DNA from: Ktedonobacterales bacterium
Lineage (GTDB): Bacteria > Chloroflexota > Ktedonobacteria > Ktedonobacterales > JADMIN01
Reading direction: 5' to 3'
Length of the DNA: 21,168 bases
Assembly: GCA_025928125.1 (NCBI GenBank)
Contig: JAICKD010000003.1
Location: 1 to 21,168, forward strand
Shown here: positions 5,748 through 12,772 of the stretch, piece by piece
Position numbering within the stretch: position 1 is the stretch's first letter
Layout: every line of letters starts with the position of its first letter
Program-made: the position numbers and the translations under genes
The notes under the pieces: model-generated
The model's database searches: none
Seen by the model: only the letters and a program-made list of their open reading frames with translations
What the model was told of the DNA's origin: nothing

Positions 5748-6920
5748 GGCAAGAAGAAAGTGCGCGTTGGCATCATTGGCGTGGGCAACTGCGCATCGTC
5801 ACTCGTGCAGGGCGTCGAATATTACCGCAACGCCGCCGATGACGATTTCATTCCTGGACTGATGCACGTCAACCTTGGCGGCTATCACATCAGCGACATC
5901 GAATTCTCCGCCGCGATTGATATCGACGCGGACAAAGTCGGCAAAGACCTGAGTGAGGCGATCTTCTCGGGACAGAACAACACCTACAAGTTCGCCAGCG
6001 TCCCGGCGAAGGGTGTCAAGGTCGAGCGTGGCATGACCCACGACGGGTTGGGCAAATACCTCTCGCAGGTCATCACCAAAGCGCCCGGCAAGACCACCGA
6101 TATCGTCAAGCTGCTTCAGGATACCGGCACCGATGTCGTCATCAACTATCTGCCCGTTGGCAGTGAGACGGCCACCAAGTGGTATGTGGAGCAGATCCTT
6201 CAGGCAGGCTGCGGCTTCGTCAACTGCATCCCGGTCTTCATTGGCCGCGAGCAATACTGGCGCGAGCGCTTCGAGGAAGTGAAACTGCCCATCGTCGGCG
6301 ATGACATCAAGAGCCAGGTTGGCGCCACCATCGTCCACCGCACCCTTGCCCGCCTCTTCCGCGAGCGCGGCGTCAAGCTGGAGCGCACGATGCAGCTCAA
6401 CGTCGGCGGCAACACCGACTTCTACAACATGCTCGAGCGCGACCGCCTCGAATCCAAGAAAATCTCGAAGACGAACGCCGTCACCAGCCAGCTCGACTAC
6501 GACATCGGCGCTGACAACGTCCACATCGGCCCTAGCGACTATGTGGCCTGGCTGTCCGACCGCAAGTGGGCCTACATCCGCCTGGAGGGTCGCACCTTCG
6601 GCGATGTGCCGCTCAACGTCGAGCTGAAGCTCGAAGTGTGGGATTCGCCCAACTCCGCTGGTGTCGTCATCGATGCGGTGCGCTGCGCCAAGCTGGCGAA
6701 GGACGCGGGCATCGGCGGCGCGCTGCTTGGTCCGTCGGCCTATTTCATGAAGTCACCGGCCATCCAGTATACCGACGAGCAGGCTCGCCTGATGACTGAC
6801 GAGTTCATCACCGAGTTCGCGCAGGACGCGTCCTCCGTCGCCGAGGCGAAGACACGCGCCACGGCCAACGGCCACAGCGAGACGCCCGTCGCCGTGCAGG
6901 ATATGCCCGAAGCCAATTAG
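5745..6920 (+). CDS. ino1: Myo-inositol-3-phosphate synthase
   Basis: This 391-residue enzyme should convert glucose 6-phosphate to 1L-myo-inositol 1-phosphate (the same compound as 1D-myo-inositol 3-phosphate) with catalytic NAD, the first committed step of inositol-lipid synthesis. The NAD-binding loop VGIIGVGNCASSL is at residues 8-20. VVINYLPVGSE (131-141), the core LPIVGDDIKSQVGATIVHR (181-199), NVGGNTDFYNM (219-229) and SKTNAVTSQ (241-249) are family hallmarks. Length and sequence resemble the short actinobacterial/archaeal type (about 360-390 residues), not the longer eukaryotic type. Residues 360-391 are a low-complexity tail. TTG 5745 is preferred because AGGAGG lies 9 nt upstream. 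The downstream gap to the first acyltransferase is filled by hairpin repeats. Confidence 0.93.
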   Translation: MGKKKVRVGIIGVGNCASSLVQGVEYYRNAADDDFIPGLMHVNLGGYHISDIEFSAAIDIDADKVGKDLSEAIFSGQNNTYKFASVPAKGVKVERGMTHDGLGKYLSQVITKAPGKTTDIVKLLQDTGTDVVINYLPVGSETATKWYVEQILQAGCGFVNCIPVFIGREQYWRERFEEVKLPIVGDDIKSQVGATIVHRTLARLFRERGVKLERTMQLNVGGNTDFYNMLERDRLESKKISKTNAVTSQLDYDIGADNVHIGPSDYVAWLSDRKWAYIRLEGRTFGDVPLNVELKLEVWDSPNSAGVVIDAVRCAKLAKDAGIGGALLGPSAYFMKSPAIQYTDEQARLMTDEFITEFAQDASSVAEAKTRATANGHSETPVAVQDMPEAN

Positions 6921-7281
6921 TCAGGTTTCTGGCTCCCCTCTCCCTGTGGGAGAGGGGCTGGTGGTGAGGTCTCGCGCCAGGGGAGAACCCCCTCCCGGCC
7001 TTCGGCCACCCTCCCCCTAAAGGGAGAGGGACTGGGGCGACCATTCCGCCGGTTGGCGCAGCATATGTCCCCTCTCCTCCTAGGAGAGGGGCCGGGGGTG
7101 ATGTCTCATCCATTTCTCGTAGATGTGTTGCGTATGTCGAGCAACACCTGTTACTCTCTCCCCGACAGTCCCGGAACCACGGGTTCTGGGCTGGCCGGGG
7201 GGAGCATTCGCAGGTTATCCAGTCGTTTTCCCGTTCTTCGCTGCTCCGCCTGCTGAAGTCGCATCGCTAGGAGCGAGCCAA
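6921..7281. other. Intergenic region dominated by hairpin repeats
   Basis: This gap of about 360 bp separates ino1 from the acyltransferase start chosen here. It holds three related stem-loops (annotated separately), then about 190 bp before the TTG start. An in-frame ATG at 7123 would extend the acyltransferase into this region, but the added residues look random and lack a ribosome binding site. Confidence 0.55.
6935..7091. repeat. Three copies of a C-rich/G-rich hairpin repeat
   Basis: Copy 1 is CCCCTCTCCC-TGT-GGGAGAGGGG (6935-6957, perfect 10-bp stem). Copy 2 is CCCTCCCCC with GGGAGAGGG across TAAA (7009-7030, one mismatch). Copy 3 is CCCCTCTCCT-CCT-AGGAGAGGGG (7069-7091, perfect 10-bp stem). 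Copies 1 and 3 are each followed by a GGGGCTGGTGGTGAGG-like tail. This has the look of a dispersed intergenic repeat seen in many genomes. No T-tract follows, so the stems are not canonical terminators, but they could stabilise mRNA ends or attenuate transcription between ino1 and the downstream genes. Confidence 0.8.
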
Positions 7282-8268
7282 TTGGTCTACTACCTCACCC
7301 GTTTCGCAAGCTGGCTCGCTGGCCGCGTACCCCGCCCGGTACGGCTCGCCCTCGCCGGGCCAATCACGGTGCTGGTCTACTACGCCTGGGCCGCCAAGCG
7401 GCGCGCGACCATCTCCAACATGGCGCACGTGCTGGGCGTGTCCGAGGACGACCCGCGCGCAAAACGGCTGGCGCGGGACTCGTGGCGCAACTACGGACGC
7501 TATATTTCAGACTTCTTCTATCTCCCCAACGCGACCTTCGACGAACTGCTGGCGCGCATGAAAGATGTCACCCCGCCGCCGGGCGCCTTCAACTATATCG
7601 ATCAGGCGCTCGCCCCTGGCAAAGGCGTCATCCTCGTCTCGTTTCACTTCGGCGCGTGGGATGTCGCCGCCGTGATGGTGCGCAGCCACGTTCCCATCGC
7701 GATCATCGTCGAGTCGTTCGACGACCCGCGCATGGATAAACTGGTGATGGAGCAGCGGGGCAAACTCGGCCTGGGCATCATCCGCATTGAGAAGACGCCG
7801 CGCCGCATCTTGCGCGCGCTGCAAGAGAATCAGGTGGTGGCTGTGGCGGTTGATAAGCCCGTGCCACCAGACCAGGGCGTGCCAGTCACCTTCTTTGGCA
7901 AGACTTGTTATGTTCCCGGTGGCATCGCGCAACTTGCCCTCAAATCGGGCGCGACGATTGTTCCGGGATACTGCCGTTACGACAAAAACTATTCTGAAAC
8001 GTATTACTTAGGAGCAATGCCTCCCATCTTCCCACGGCCTACCGGCGACAAGCGGGCCGATACTATTGGGTTGACGCAGCAGATGTTCGATGCGATGGAG
8101 GAAATCATCCGGCAATACCCCGATCAATGGGAAATGTTCCGCCAATTCTGGCCTCAGGACGACGCGCCCGCACTGAGGAGCGCGACACCTGAGTCACACA
8201 TGCCAGCAGCGGCACAAGCGGCACAAGCGGCAGCCAGCCTGGCGCAAGGAGAGCACGCCAATGACTAA
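7282..8268 (+). CDS. Lysophospholipid acyltransferase, LpxL/HtrB/PatA type (copy 1)
   Basis: The protein has 328 residues from TTG 7282, chosen because AGGAG (7269-7273) lies 8 nt upstream. The catalytic HX4D motif is HFGAWD (H122, D127) following GKGVILVS. The family's further blocks are visible: a 'DKPVPPDQGVPVTFFG' segment, then GGIAQLALKSGATIVPGY, and a C-terminal 'QYPDQWEMFRQFW' close to the usual 'P.qW.w...rW'. An N-terminal hydrophobic region (about 20-37) suggests membrane association. In mycobacteria the homologue PatA acylates the mannose of PIM1 at the cytosolic face. The substrate here is inferred from the ino1/pimA/pgsA1-like neighbours. The C-terminal tail is Ala/Gln-rich. It overlaps the next gene by 8 bp, indicating translational coupling. 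Confidence 0.87.
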   Translation: MVYYLTRFASWLAGRVPRPVRLALAGPITVLVYYAWAAKRRATISNMAHVLGVSEDDPRAKRLARDSWRNYGRYISDFFYLPNATFDELLARMKDVTPPPGAFNYIDQALAPGKGVILVSFHFGAWDVAAVMVRSHVPIAIIVESFDDPRMDKLVMEQRGKLGLGIIRIEKTPRRILRALQENQVVAVAVDKPVPPDQGVPVTFFGKTCYVPGGIAQLALKSGATIVPGYCRYDKNYSETYYLGAMPPIFPRPTGDKRADTIGLTQQMFDAMEEIIRQYPDQWEMFRQFWPQDDAPALRSATPESHMPAAAQAAQAAASLAQGEHAND

Positions 8269-9268
8269 GCTGCGCGCCTTCCGTCTGGCGGGGGCCATCG
8301 TCCCATTCATCCCAATGTGGCTGGCCTATCCTGGCGCCCGCTTCATCGGTATGATGATCTGGGCGTTCCATGGGCAACTGCGGCGCCGGGTCGAGCGCAA
8401 CTTGCGTCACGTGCCGAGGCTTGTCAGCGATCCGGTCGCCTTGCATCGCGCCACACGCAGCGTCTTCGAGCATATGGTGCTCAACTATCTCGATTTCCTG
8501 CGCGGCCCGCATCTCACCGAGAAAGAGGTGCTGGCGGGATGGACGACCGAGGGCGAAGAACTCATCACCGAGGCCATCGAGCGGGGGAACGGACTCATCA
8601 TCGTCAGCGCCCATTTTGGCAACTTCGAGTATGGCGTTTCCCGGCTGGGGTCCATTGGTTATCATATGACGACCCCAGTGGAGCGGATGCGGCCCGAAGC
8701 GCTCTATCAGTGGGTCTGCAAGACACGCGAGCACTTCAACCTGCGGCTCCTCCCGGCGGATAGTCGTGAGACGCTCCGTGAGATGAGGAACGCGCTCAAG
8801 CGCAACGAACTGGTGGTGGTCGCCGCCGACCGCTACATTATCGGTTCGAGCATCGAGGTACCCTTCTTTGGCGAGCCAGCGCGGCTGCCAACGTCGCCAT
8901 TCGCGCTGGCGCTCAAGACAGGCGCGCCCATTGTTGGCTCATTCTCCTGGCGGCTGGGCCGAGGACGGTCCCATGGAGTCGTCATTCCGCTGGATATTCA
9001 GCCAGAACCGAAGGATTCGGAAGGCGATGGCAGCGCGGCCAGACGTGTCCGTTCCGAAGACGCTACCGCGCGGGCGGTAGGCAAGTATGTCGAGCAGCTC
9101 GAGCGGCTCATCTCGATGTACCCAGAGCAGTGGCTTTCGACGCTGGCGCCCATCTGGGACACAGAGGATGCACAAGGGGCCGTCGAAGAGCAGCGTGTCG
9201 CCGCGCGTGTGGCGCCCGCAACAGCGAATAATCAGTCAGCGAGATCATCAGCCGTCCCATCCGCATGA
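8261..9268 (+). CDS. Lysophospholipid acyltransferase, LpxL/HtrB/PatA type (copy 2)
   Basis: The protein has 335 residues; AAGGAG lies 9 nt before the ATG, which overlaps the upstream gene by 8 bp. The catalytic motif is HFGNFE (H118, E123) after GLIIVSA, the same fold as copy 1 but with Glu in place of Asp. The acceptor/lipid block is 'AADRYIIGSSIEVPFFGEPARLPTSPFALALKTGAPIV', and YPEQWLSTLAPIW near residue 287 is the conserved C-terminal end. An N-terminal hydrophobic segment (about 8-35) suggests membrane attachment. Two unlike paralogues in tandem suggest two acylation positions on one glycolipid or different chain preferences. Mycobacterial loci have a single patA next to pimA. The last 40 residues are low complexity. 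Confidence 0.87.
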   Translation: MTKLRAFRLAGAIVPFIPMWLAYPGARFIGMMIWAFHGQLRRRVERNLRHVPRLVSDPVALHRATRSVFEHMVLNYLDFLRGPHLTEKEVLAGWTTEGEELITEAIERGNGLIIVSAHFGNFEYGVSRLGSIGYHMTTPVERMRPEALYQWVCKTREHFNLRLLPADSRETLREMRNALKRNELVVVAADRYIIGSSIEVPFFGEPARLPTSPFALALKTGAPIVGSFSWRLGRGRSHGVVIPLDIQPEPKDSEGDGSAARRVRSEDATARAVGKYVEQLERLISMYPEQWLSTLAPIWDTEDAQGAVEEQRVAARVAPATANNQSARSSAVPSA

Positions 9269-9323
9269 TGACCACGGATAGCGTGGCCTGCGCGGATCGT
9301 GGACGCAAAGAAAGAACCTAGTT

Positions 9324-10220
9324 ATGAAGAGCGATTCCAGTAGCGAACGTATGAGTACATCATTGAGTGATTCTGAACACATCGGCGCTATGGCCTCATA
9401 TCAGCCTGAGCTTGCCCGAGAGCGCCGCGCGGGCGAGGGTCTGGCCGATGTGCATATGCATACCACCTATAGCGACGGCACCGGATCAGTGGAAGACGTA
9501 CTGAACTTTGTCGAAACCTATACCCCGCTCGATGTGATTGCCATCACAGACCACGATACCATCGATGGAGCGCTTTACGCGCGCGATCTGGCCGCCCGCC
9601 GCAAGTACCCCTTTGAGGTGATCGTCGGCGAGGAAATCAGCACGCGCGAGGGGCATATGCTGGCGCTCTTCCTGGAAAAAGCCGTCCCGCCCGACCTGAG
9701 CATCGAGCGCAGCATCGAACTGGTACATGCGCAGGGTGGCCTCGCTATCATCGCCCATCCTTTCAATCGCGTCTTCCGTCACAGTGTCCAGCGCAAGGTG
9801 GTGAATCGCCTGCTGCGGCAGCCCGAGCTGCATCCCGATGGCATCGAGACACTCAACGGCAGCTTCGCGGGCATCGGCTCGTCACGTATCGCCATGACAC
9901 TTGCGCGTACGGTATATCATTGGGCAGAGACGGGTAGTAGCGATGCGCACACAACGACGGCCGTCGGCTGCGCGCGCACGATCTTCCCTGGGCGTACCGC
10001 TGCGGACTTCCGGCGCGCGGTAGCATTGCGTCAGACCGCGCCGCAGGGGCGCTTTTGGCAGGCGCGCGAGTATGTCGCATTCGTCTCGCACCGGATGGTG
10101 TATGGCGGAGGGGCAACCTTCGAGCACATCGAGCCGCGCCACACGGCCATCGCGCGCATCGGCGGATTCGCGCTCGAACGGAGTACCCGTATGCGTCCAT
10201 CCGCCAGTGTGGTGCGTTAA
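9324..10220 (+). CDS. PHP-domain metal-dependent phosphoesterase
   Basis: The protein has 298 residues. It has the ordered metal-ligand motifs of the PHP family: DVHMHTTYSDGT (42-53), ITDHDT (74-79), GEEIS (102-106), IAHPF (143-147) and SSDAH (205-209). It resembles the TrpH/YciV subgroup, whose studied members hydrolyse phosphomonoesters, nucleoside 3',5'-bisphosphate or RNA ends. Residues 1-38 are non-conserved, and in-frame ATGs at 9351 and 9390 are alternative starts; none has a strong ribosome binding site. It is predicted cytosolic, with no membrane segment. It lies 55 bp after an acyltransferase gene and before the PimA-like gene, inside the inositol-lipid cluster. A role as the phosphatase acting on phosphatidylinositol phosphate or inositol phosphate is an inference from position only. 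Confidence 0.88.
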   Translation: MKSDSSSERMSTSLSDSEHIGAMASYQPELARERRAGEGLADVHMHTTYSDGTGSVEDVLNFVETYTPLDVIAITDHDTIDGALYARDLAARRKYPFEVIVGEEISTREGHMLALFLEKAVPPDLSIERSIELVHAQGGLAIIAHPFNRVFRHSVQRKVVNRLLRQPELHPDGIETLNGSFAGIGSSRIAMTLARTVYHWAETGSSDAHTTTAVGCARTIFPGRTAADFRRAVALRQTAPQGRFWQAREYVAFVSHRMVYGGGATFEHIEPRHTAIARIGGFALERSTRMRPSASVVR

Positions 10221-10340
10221 TTGCTACCAAATACATGGACTGAATCGTAGCCATGCGGGGCTGGCTGCTCGCCCGGCAACATCTGACGTGACACGGCCTG
10301 GCGAGCGAAGAGCGCGCCGGTTTCATGGATTGGACCGACA

Positions 10341-10355
10341 GGAAGGCACGCGTTG
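10341..10355 (+). promoter_or_regulatory. Ribosome binding site that decides a TTG start for the PimA-like gene
   Basis: GGAAGG (10341-10346) lies 6 nt before TTG 10353-10355. From this TTG the protein starts MKIGLVSPYDWSYPGGVQ, which aligns with the normal N-terminus of the PimA family, so no upstream extension is needed. Confidence 0.7.
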
Positions 10356-11564
10356 AAGATCGGACTCGTTTCGCCCTACGACTGGAGTTATCCAGGGGGG
10401 GTGCAGGACCACATCGCTCACCTGGCCGCCGAGTTGCGGAGCCGGGGGAACACTGTGCGCATTCTCACCCCGGCGACCGGGTCGCGCGCCCGGCAGGTGG
10501 AATATGGCGTCTACAAGCTGGGGTGGGCGGCTCCGGTGCGGGTGAACGGCTCGATTGCGCGCGTCGCGGTTGCCCCCGACTGGCGCGGGCGTATTCGTTC
10601 GCTCCTGCGGCGGCAGGAGTTCGACGTGCTCCATCTGCACGAGCCGCTGGCCTCCGCGCTGCCGCTGACGATGCTCCACCTGATGGGCATGACCGACACG
10701 ATCTACGTCGGCACCTTCCACGCCTGGGCGCGACGCAGCCTGACCTCGACGAGCGACTGGGCCTATTATTCGGCCAAGCCATTGCTGGGCCGCTATTTTA
10801 AACGGATTCATGGGCGCATCGCCGTCTCGCCAGCCGCGGCGGAGTTCGTCTCGCGCTTCTTCCCAGGCGAGTATCGCATCATTCCCAATGGCGTCGATCT
10901 GGGGCGTTTCAACGAAGGCGTCGCGCCGCTCGCCCAATACACGCAATCCGGCGACGACCGCTTCAACATCGTCTTTCTGGGGCGGCTGGAGCAGCGCAAG
11001 GGGCTGAAATACCTGCTGCGCGCGATTCCTATCATCCGCCAGCACTATCCCAACACACGTTTTCTGATCGGCGGCGATGGGCCGCAGCGGGTCGGCTTCC
11101 AGACGTACGCTGCCCAGGCGGGATGGCGCGATGTCATCTTCCTGGGGCGCGTTCCGGCGGAACAACTCCCATCGCTCTACGCGACGGCGGATGTCTTCTG
11201 CGCGCCGAATACGGGCGGCGAGAGCCAGGGTATCGTCCTGTTGGAAGCCATGGCCTCGGGCCGGGCGGTGGTGGCATCGGATATTCCCGGCTTCCGCTCG
11301 GTGATTCGCCACCAGCGGGATGGCCTGCTGGTGGCTCCCAAGAATCACGAGCAGTTGGCCTGGGCGGTCTGTCATCTGCTGGATGATGAGAACGAGCGCA
11401 GGCGGCTCGCCACGGCAGCCCGCGAGCGCGCCAGGGAATTTGGCTGGGAGCATATCGCCGATCAGGTGCTCGACTATTATCGTGAGCTCCGCGCGGAGCA
11501 TGCCGCCATCTGGCGTCCCCAGATCGCGCGCCAGCCCGCCGCAGCCATACAGGCGCTCGATTAG
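10353..11564 (+). CDS. pimA: GT4 glycosyltransferase, PimA-like phosphatidylinositol mannosyltransferase
   Basis: The protein has 403 residues and is a GT-B fold retaining enzyme. PimA transfers mannose from GDP-mannose to the 2-OH of inositol in phosphatidylinositol at the inner membrane face. The N-terminal acceptor domain begins SPYDWSYPGGVQ (7-18), with FDVLHLHEP (90-98) and GTFHAW (120-125). The donor domain has FLGRLEQRKGLKYLL (208-222; R211 and K216 are the phosphate-binding pair) and the EX7E motif GGESQGIVLLEAM (E290, E298). From memory, order and spacing match mycobacterial PimA (IPNGVD, VFCAP..GGES.GIVL.EAMA.G..VVASD). C-terminal residues 385-403 are extra. Donor and acceptor specificity are inferred from neighbours ino1 and the PgsA1-like gene; other GT4 mannosyl- or glucosyltransferases share these motifs. 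Confidence 0.85.
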   Translation: MKIGLVSPYDWSYPGGVQDHIAHLAAELRSRGNTVRILTPATGSRARQVEYGVYKLGWAAPVRVNGSIARVAVAPDWRGRIRSLLRRQEFDVLHLHEPLASALPLTMLHLMGMTDTIYVGTFHAWARRSLTSTSDWAYYSAKPLLGRYFKRIHGRIAVSPAAAEFVSRFFPGEYRIIPNGVDLGRFNEGVAPLAQYTQSGDDRFNIVFLGRLEQRKGLKYLLRAIPIIRQHYPNTRFLIGGDGPQRVGFQTYAAQAGWRDVIFLGRVPAEQLPSLYATADVFCAPNTGGESQGIVLLEAMASGRAVVASDIPGFRSVIRHQRDGLLVAPKNHEQLAWAVCHLLDDENERRRLATAARERAREFGWEHIADQVLDYYRELRAEHAAIWRPQIARQPAAAIQALD

Positions 11565-11713
11565 GGCGTGAAGCGACAAGCGACTGGGCCTGATGGGCCA
11601 TTCGCGCATCTTTTTGCGGGTCACATTCGCTCTGGGAAGCGAGTCCCTGGATTCCCACGTTGTAGGGCAGGGATGATACAATAGAAGCAGCATGCAACGA
11701 GGAGCAGGCAGGT
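11565..11713. other. Gap between the pimA-like and pgsA1-like genes
   Basis: This 149-bp gap contains a candidate internal promoter (11674-11682) and a Shine-Dalgarno GAGGAG (11699-11704) before the next start. No T-tract terminator with a good stem is visible after the pimA-like gene. Confidence 0.5.
11674..11682 (+). promoter_or_regulatory. Extended -10 element before the pgsA1-like gene
   Basis: TGATACAAT reads as TG-n-TACAAT, five of six matches to the consensus -10 plus the TG extension. It lies about 31 bp before the ATG, with no good -35 at 16-18 bp. It could allow the last gene of the cluster to be transcribed independently. Confidence 0.4.
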
Positions 11714-12400
11714 ATGTTTGGGCCAGCCATACAACGAACCGCGCGTCACATCGCCGAGATGGTGGTGAGGCCGCTGGCAGCGATAGGCATGACGCCCAAC
11801 ATGGCCACCGTGCTTGGGTTGGTGCTCAACGCGATTACGGCGGCGATTCTGGCGATGGGGTCATTGCGCCTGGGCGGTGTGATGCTGCTGTTCGCTGGAA
11901 TGTTTGACATGGTGGATGGGGCGCTGGCGCGTGTGCGCAATCAGAAGACGACCTTTGGCGCCTTCTTCGATTCGACACTGGACCGCTACTCCGAGGGCAT
12001 TATCATTCTCGGCGTCATCCTCTATGTGAACAGCCTGCCACCATCAACGGAGAAGGCATGGACTCTGGCCCTGGCGTACATCGCCGGTCTGGGTTCGCTG
12101 ATGGTCAGCTATGCGCGCGCGCGGGCTGAGGGCCTGGGCCTGGAGATGAAGGGCGGCCTGATGGCCCGGCCAGAGCGGGTGCTGGTGCTGGCAGTGGGGC
12201 TTATTCTGGGAGCCGAGCAGTGGCTCATCTGGACGTTGCTCTTGCTTGCGGTGACGAGCGTGTTTACCTCGGTGCAGCGGATTGTCACGGTCTGGCTGAA
12301 GCTTTCGCGGTCAGCGCACCAGTCATCCGAGGCGCCGGACGGCTCGCCCGCGCGCAACAATGGCAGGCTTCCTGAGCATGCGGATACCGCGAATCATTGA
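11714..12400 (+). CDS. CDP-alcohol phosphatidyltransferase, PgsA1-like phosphatidylinositol-phosphate synthase
   Basis: This 228-residue integral membrane enzyme carries the full CDP-alcohol phosphotransferase motif D-x2-DG-x2-AR-x8-G-x3-D-x3-D: D65, D68, G69, R73, G82, D86, D90. Hydrophobic segments fit about six membrane helices. Downstream, SYARARAEGLGLEMKGG (132-148), ARPERVLVL and SVQRIVTVW (186-194) resemble, from memory, mycobacterial PgsA1 (SY.KARAE..GL...GG...RPER and QR..TVW). PgsA1 joins CDP-diacylglycerol and inositol 1-phosphate to give phosphatidylinositol phosphate. That substrate fits ino1 in the same cluster. GAGGAG lies 9 nt before the ATG. Residues 200-228 are a polar tail. 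A phosphatidylglycerophosphate synthase is the alternative, made less likely by the tail motifs and context. Confidence 0.85.
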   Translation: MFGPAIQRTARHIAEMVVRPLAAIGMTPNMATVLGLVLNAITAAILAMGSLRLGGVMLLFAGMFDMVDGALARVRNQKTTFGAFFDSTLDRYSEGIIILGVILYVNSLPPSTEKAWTLALAYIAGLGSLMVSYARARAEGLGLEMKGGLMARPERVLVLAVGLILGAEQWLIWTLLLLAVTSVFTSVQRIVTVWLKLSRSAHQSSEAPDGSPARNNGRLPEHADTANH

Positions 12401-12772
12401 TCATGGACTTCGGAGCATGGCTCGTAGATCGTAGACATGCAATTGACGGAGCGCTCCGAAATCGTTTCTGGCGTGCTGCTCCGGCGGCGCACAGACAGAG
12501 AAAGAAATCAGACCCGCACAGGGTTGCGCTCTCGCCAGGGATGGCGGGATGCCGGAAGGGTAGTGGGAGAGGGTTGAGGTTGGGTTGGGTTGTCCAGGGA
12601 TTACACGACTGAGGAGATAGCTTCCTGCCGCGGCGCTGAATTAGCGGTCAACAGACTTCATGCACAGCGCGCCAGAGCTTCCTAGTAGCGTTCGACATAT
12701 CTGGGTCACACATCAGCAGCCTCCCCGCCGCACCGCTCTGCGCCCCTGCGCGCGGCAGAATCGGGAGACAAC
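12401..12772. other. Intergenic region without a convincing gene
   Basis: This 372-bp gap lies between the inositol-lipid cluster and the NYN gene. A 12-bp perfect palindrome CGGAGCGCTCCG (12447-12458) overlaps a TTGACG (12443-12448) that could be a -35 hexamer, but no -10 follows at 16-18 bp. A small frame at 12397-12612 encodes a Arg/Gly-rich peptide with no family resemblance or ribosome binding site and is not called. Confidence 0.5.

Noticed and set aside
10323..11693. 456-codon minus-strand frame opposite the PimA-like gene
   Set aside because: It is a shadow frame; the plus-strand protein has complete GT4 motifs.
12397..12612. 71-codon frame after the pgsA1-like gene
   Set aside because: It has no ribosome binding site, a low-complexity Arg/Gly composition and no recognisable family.
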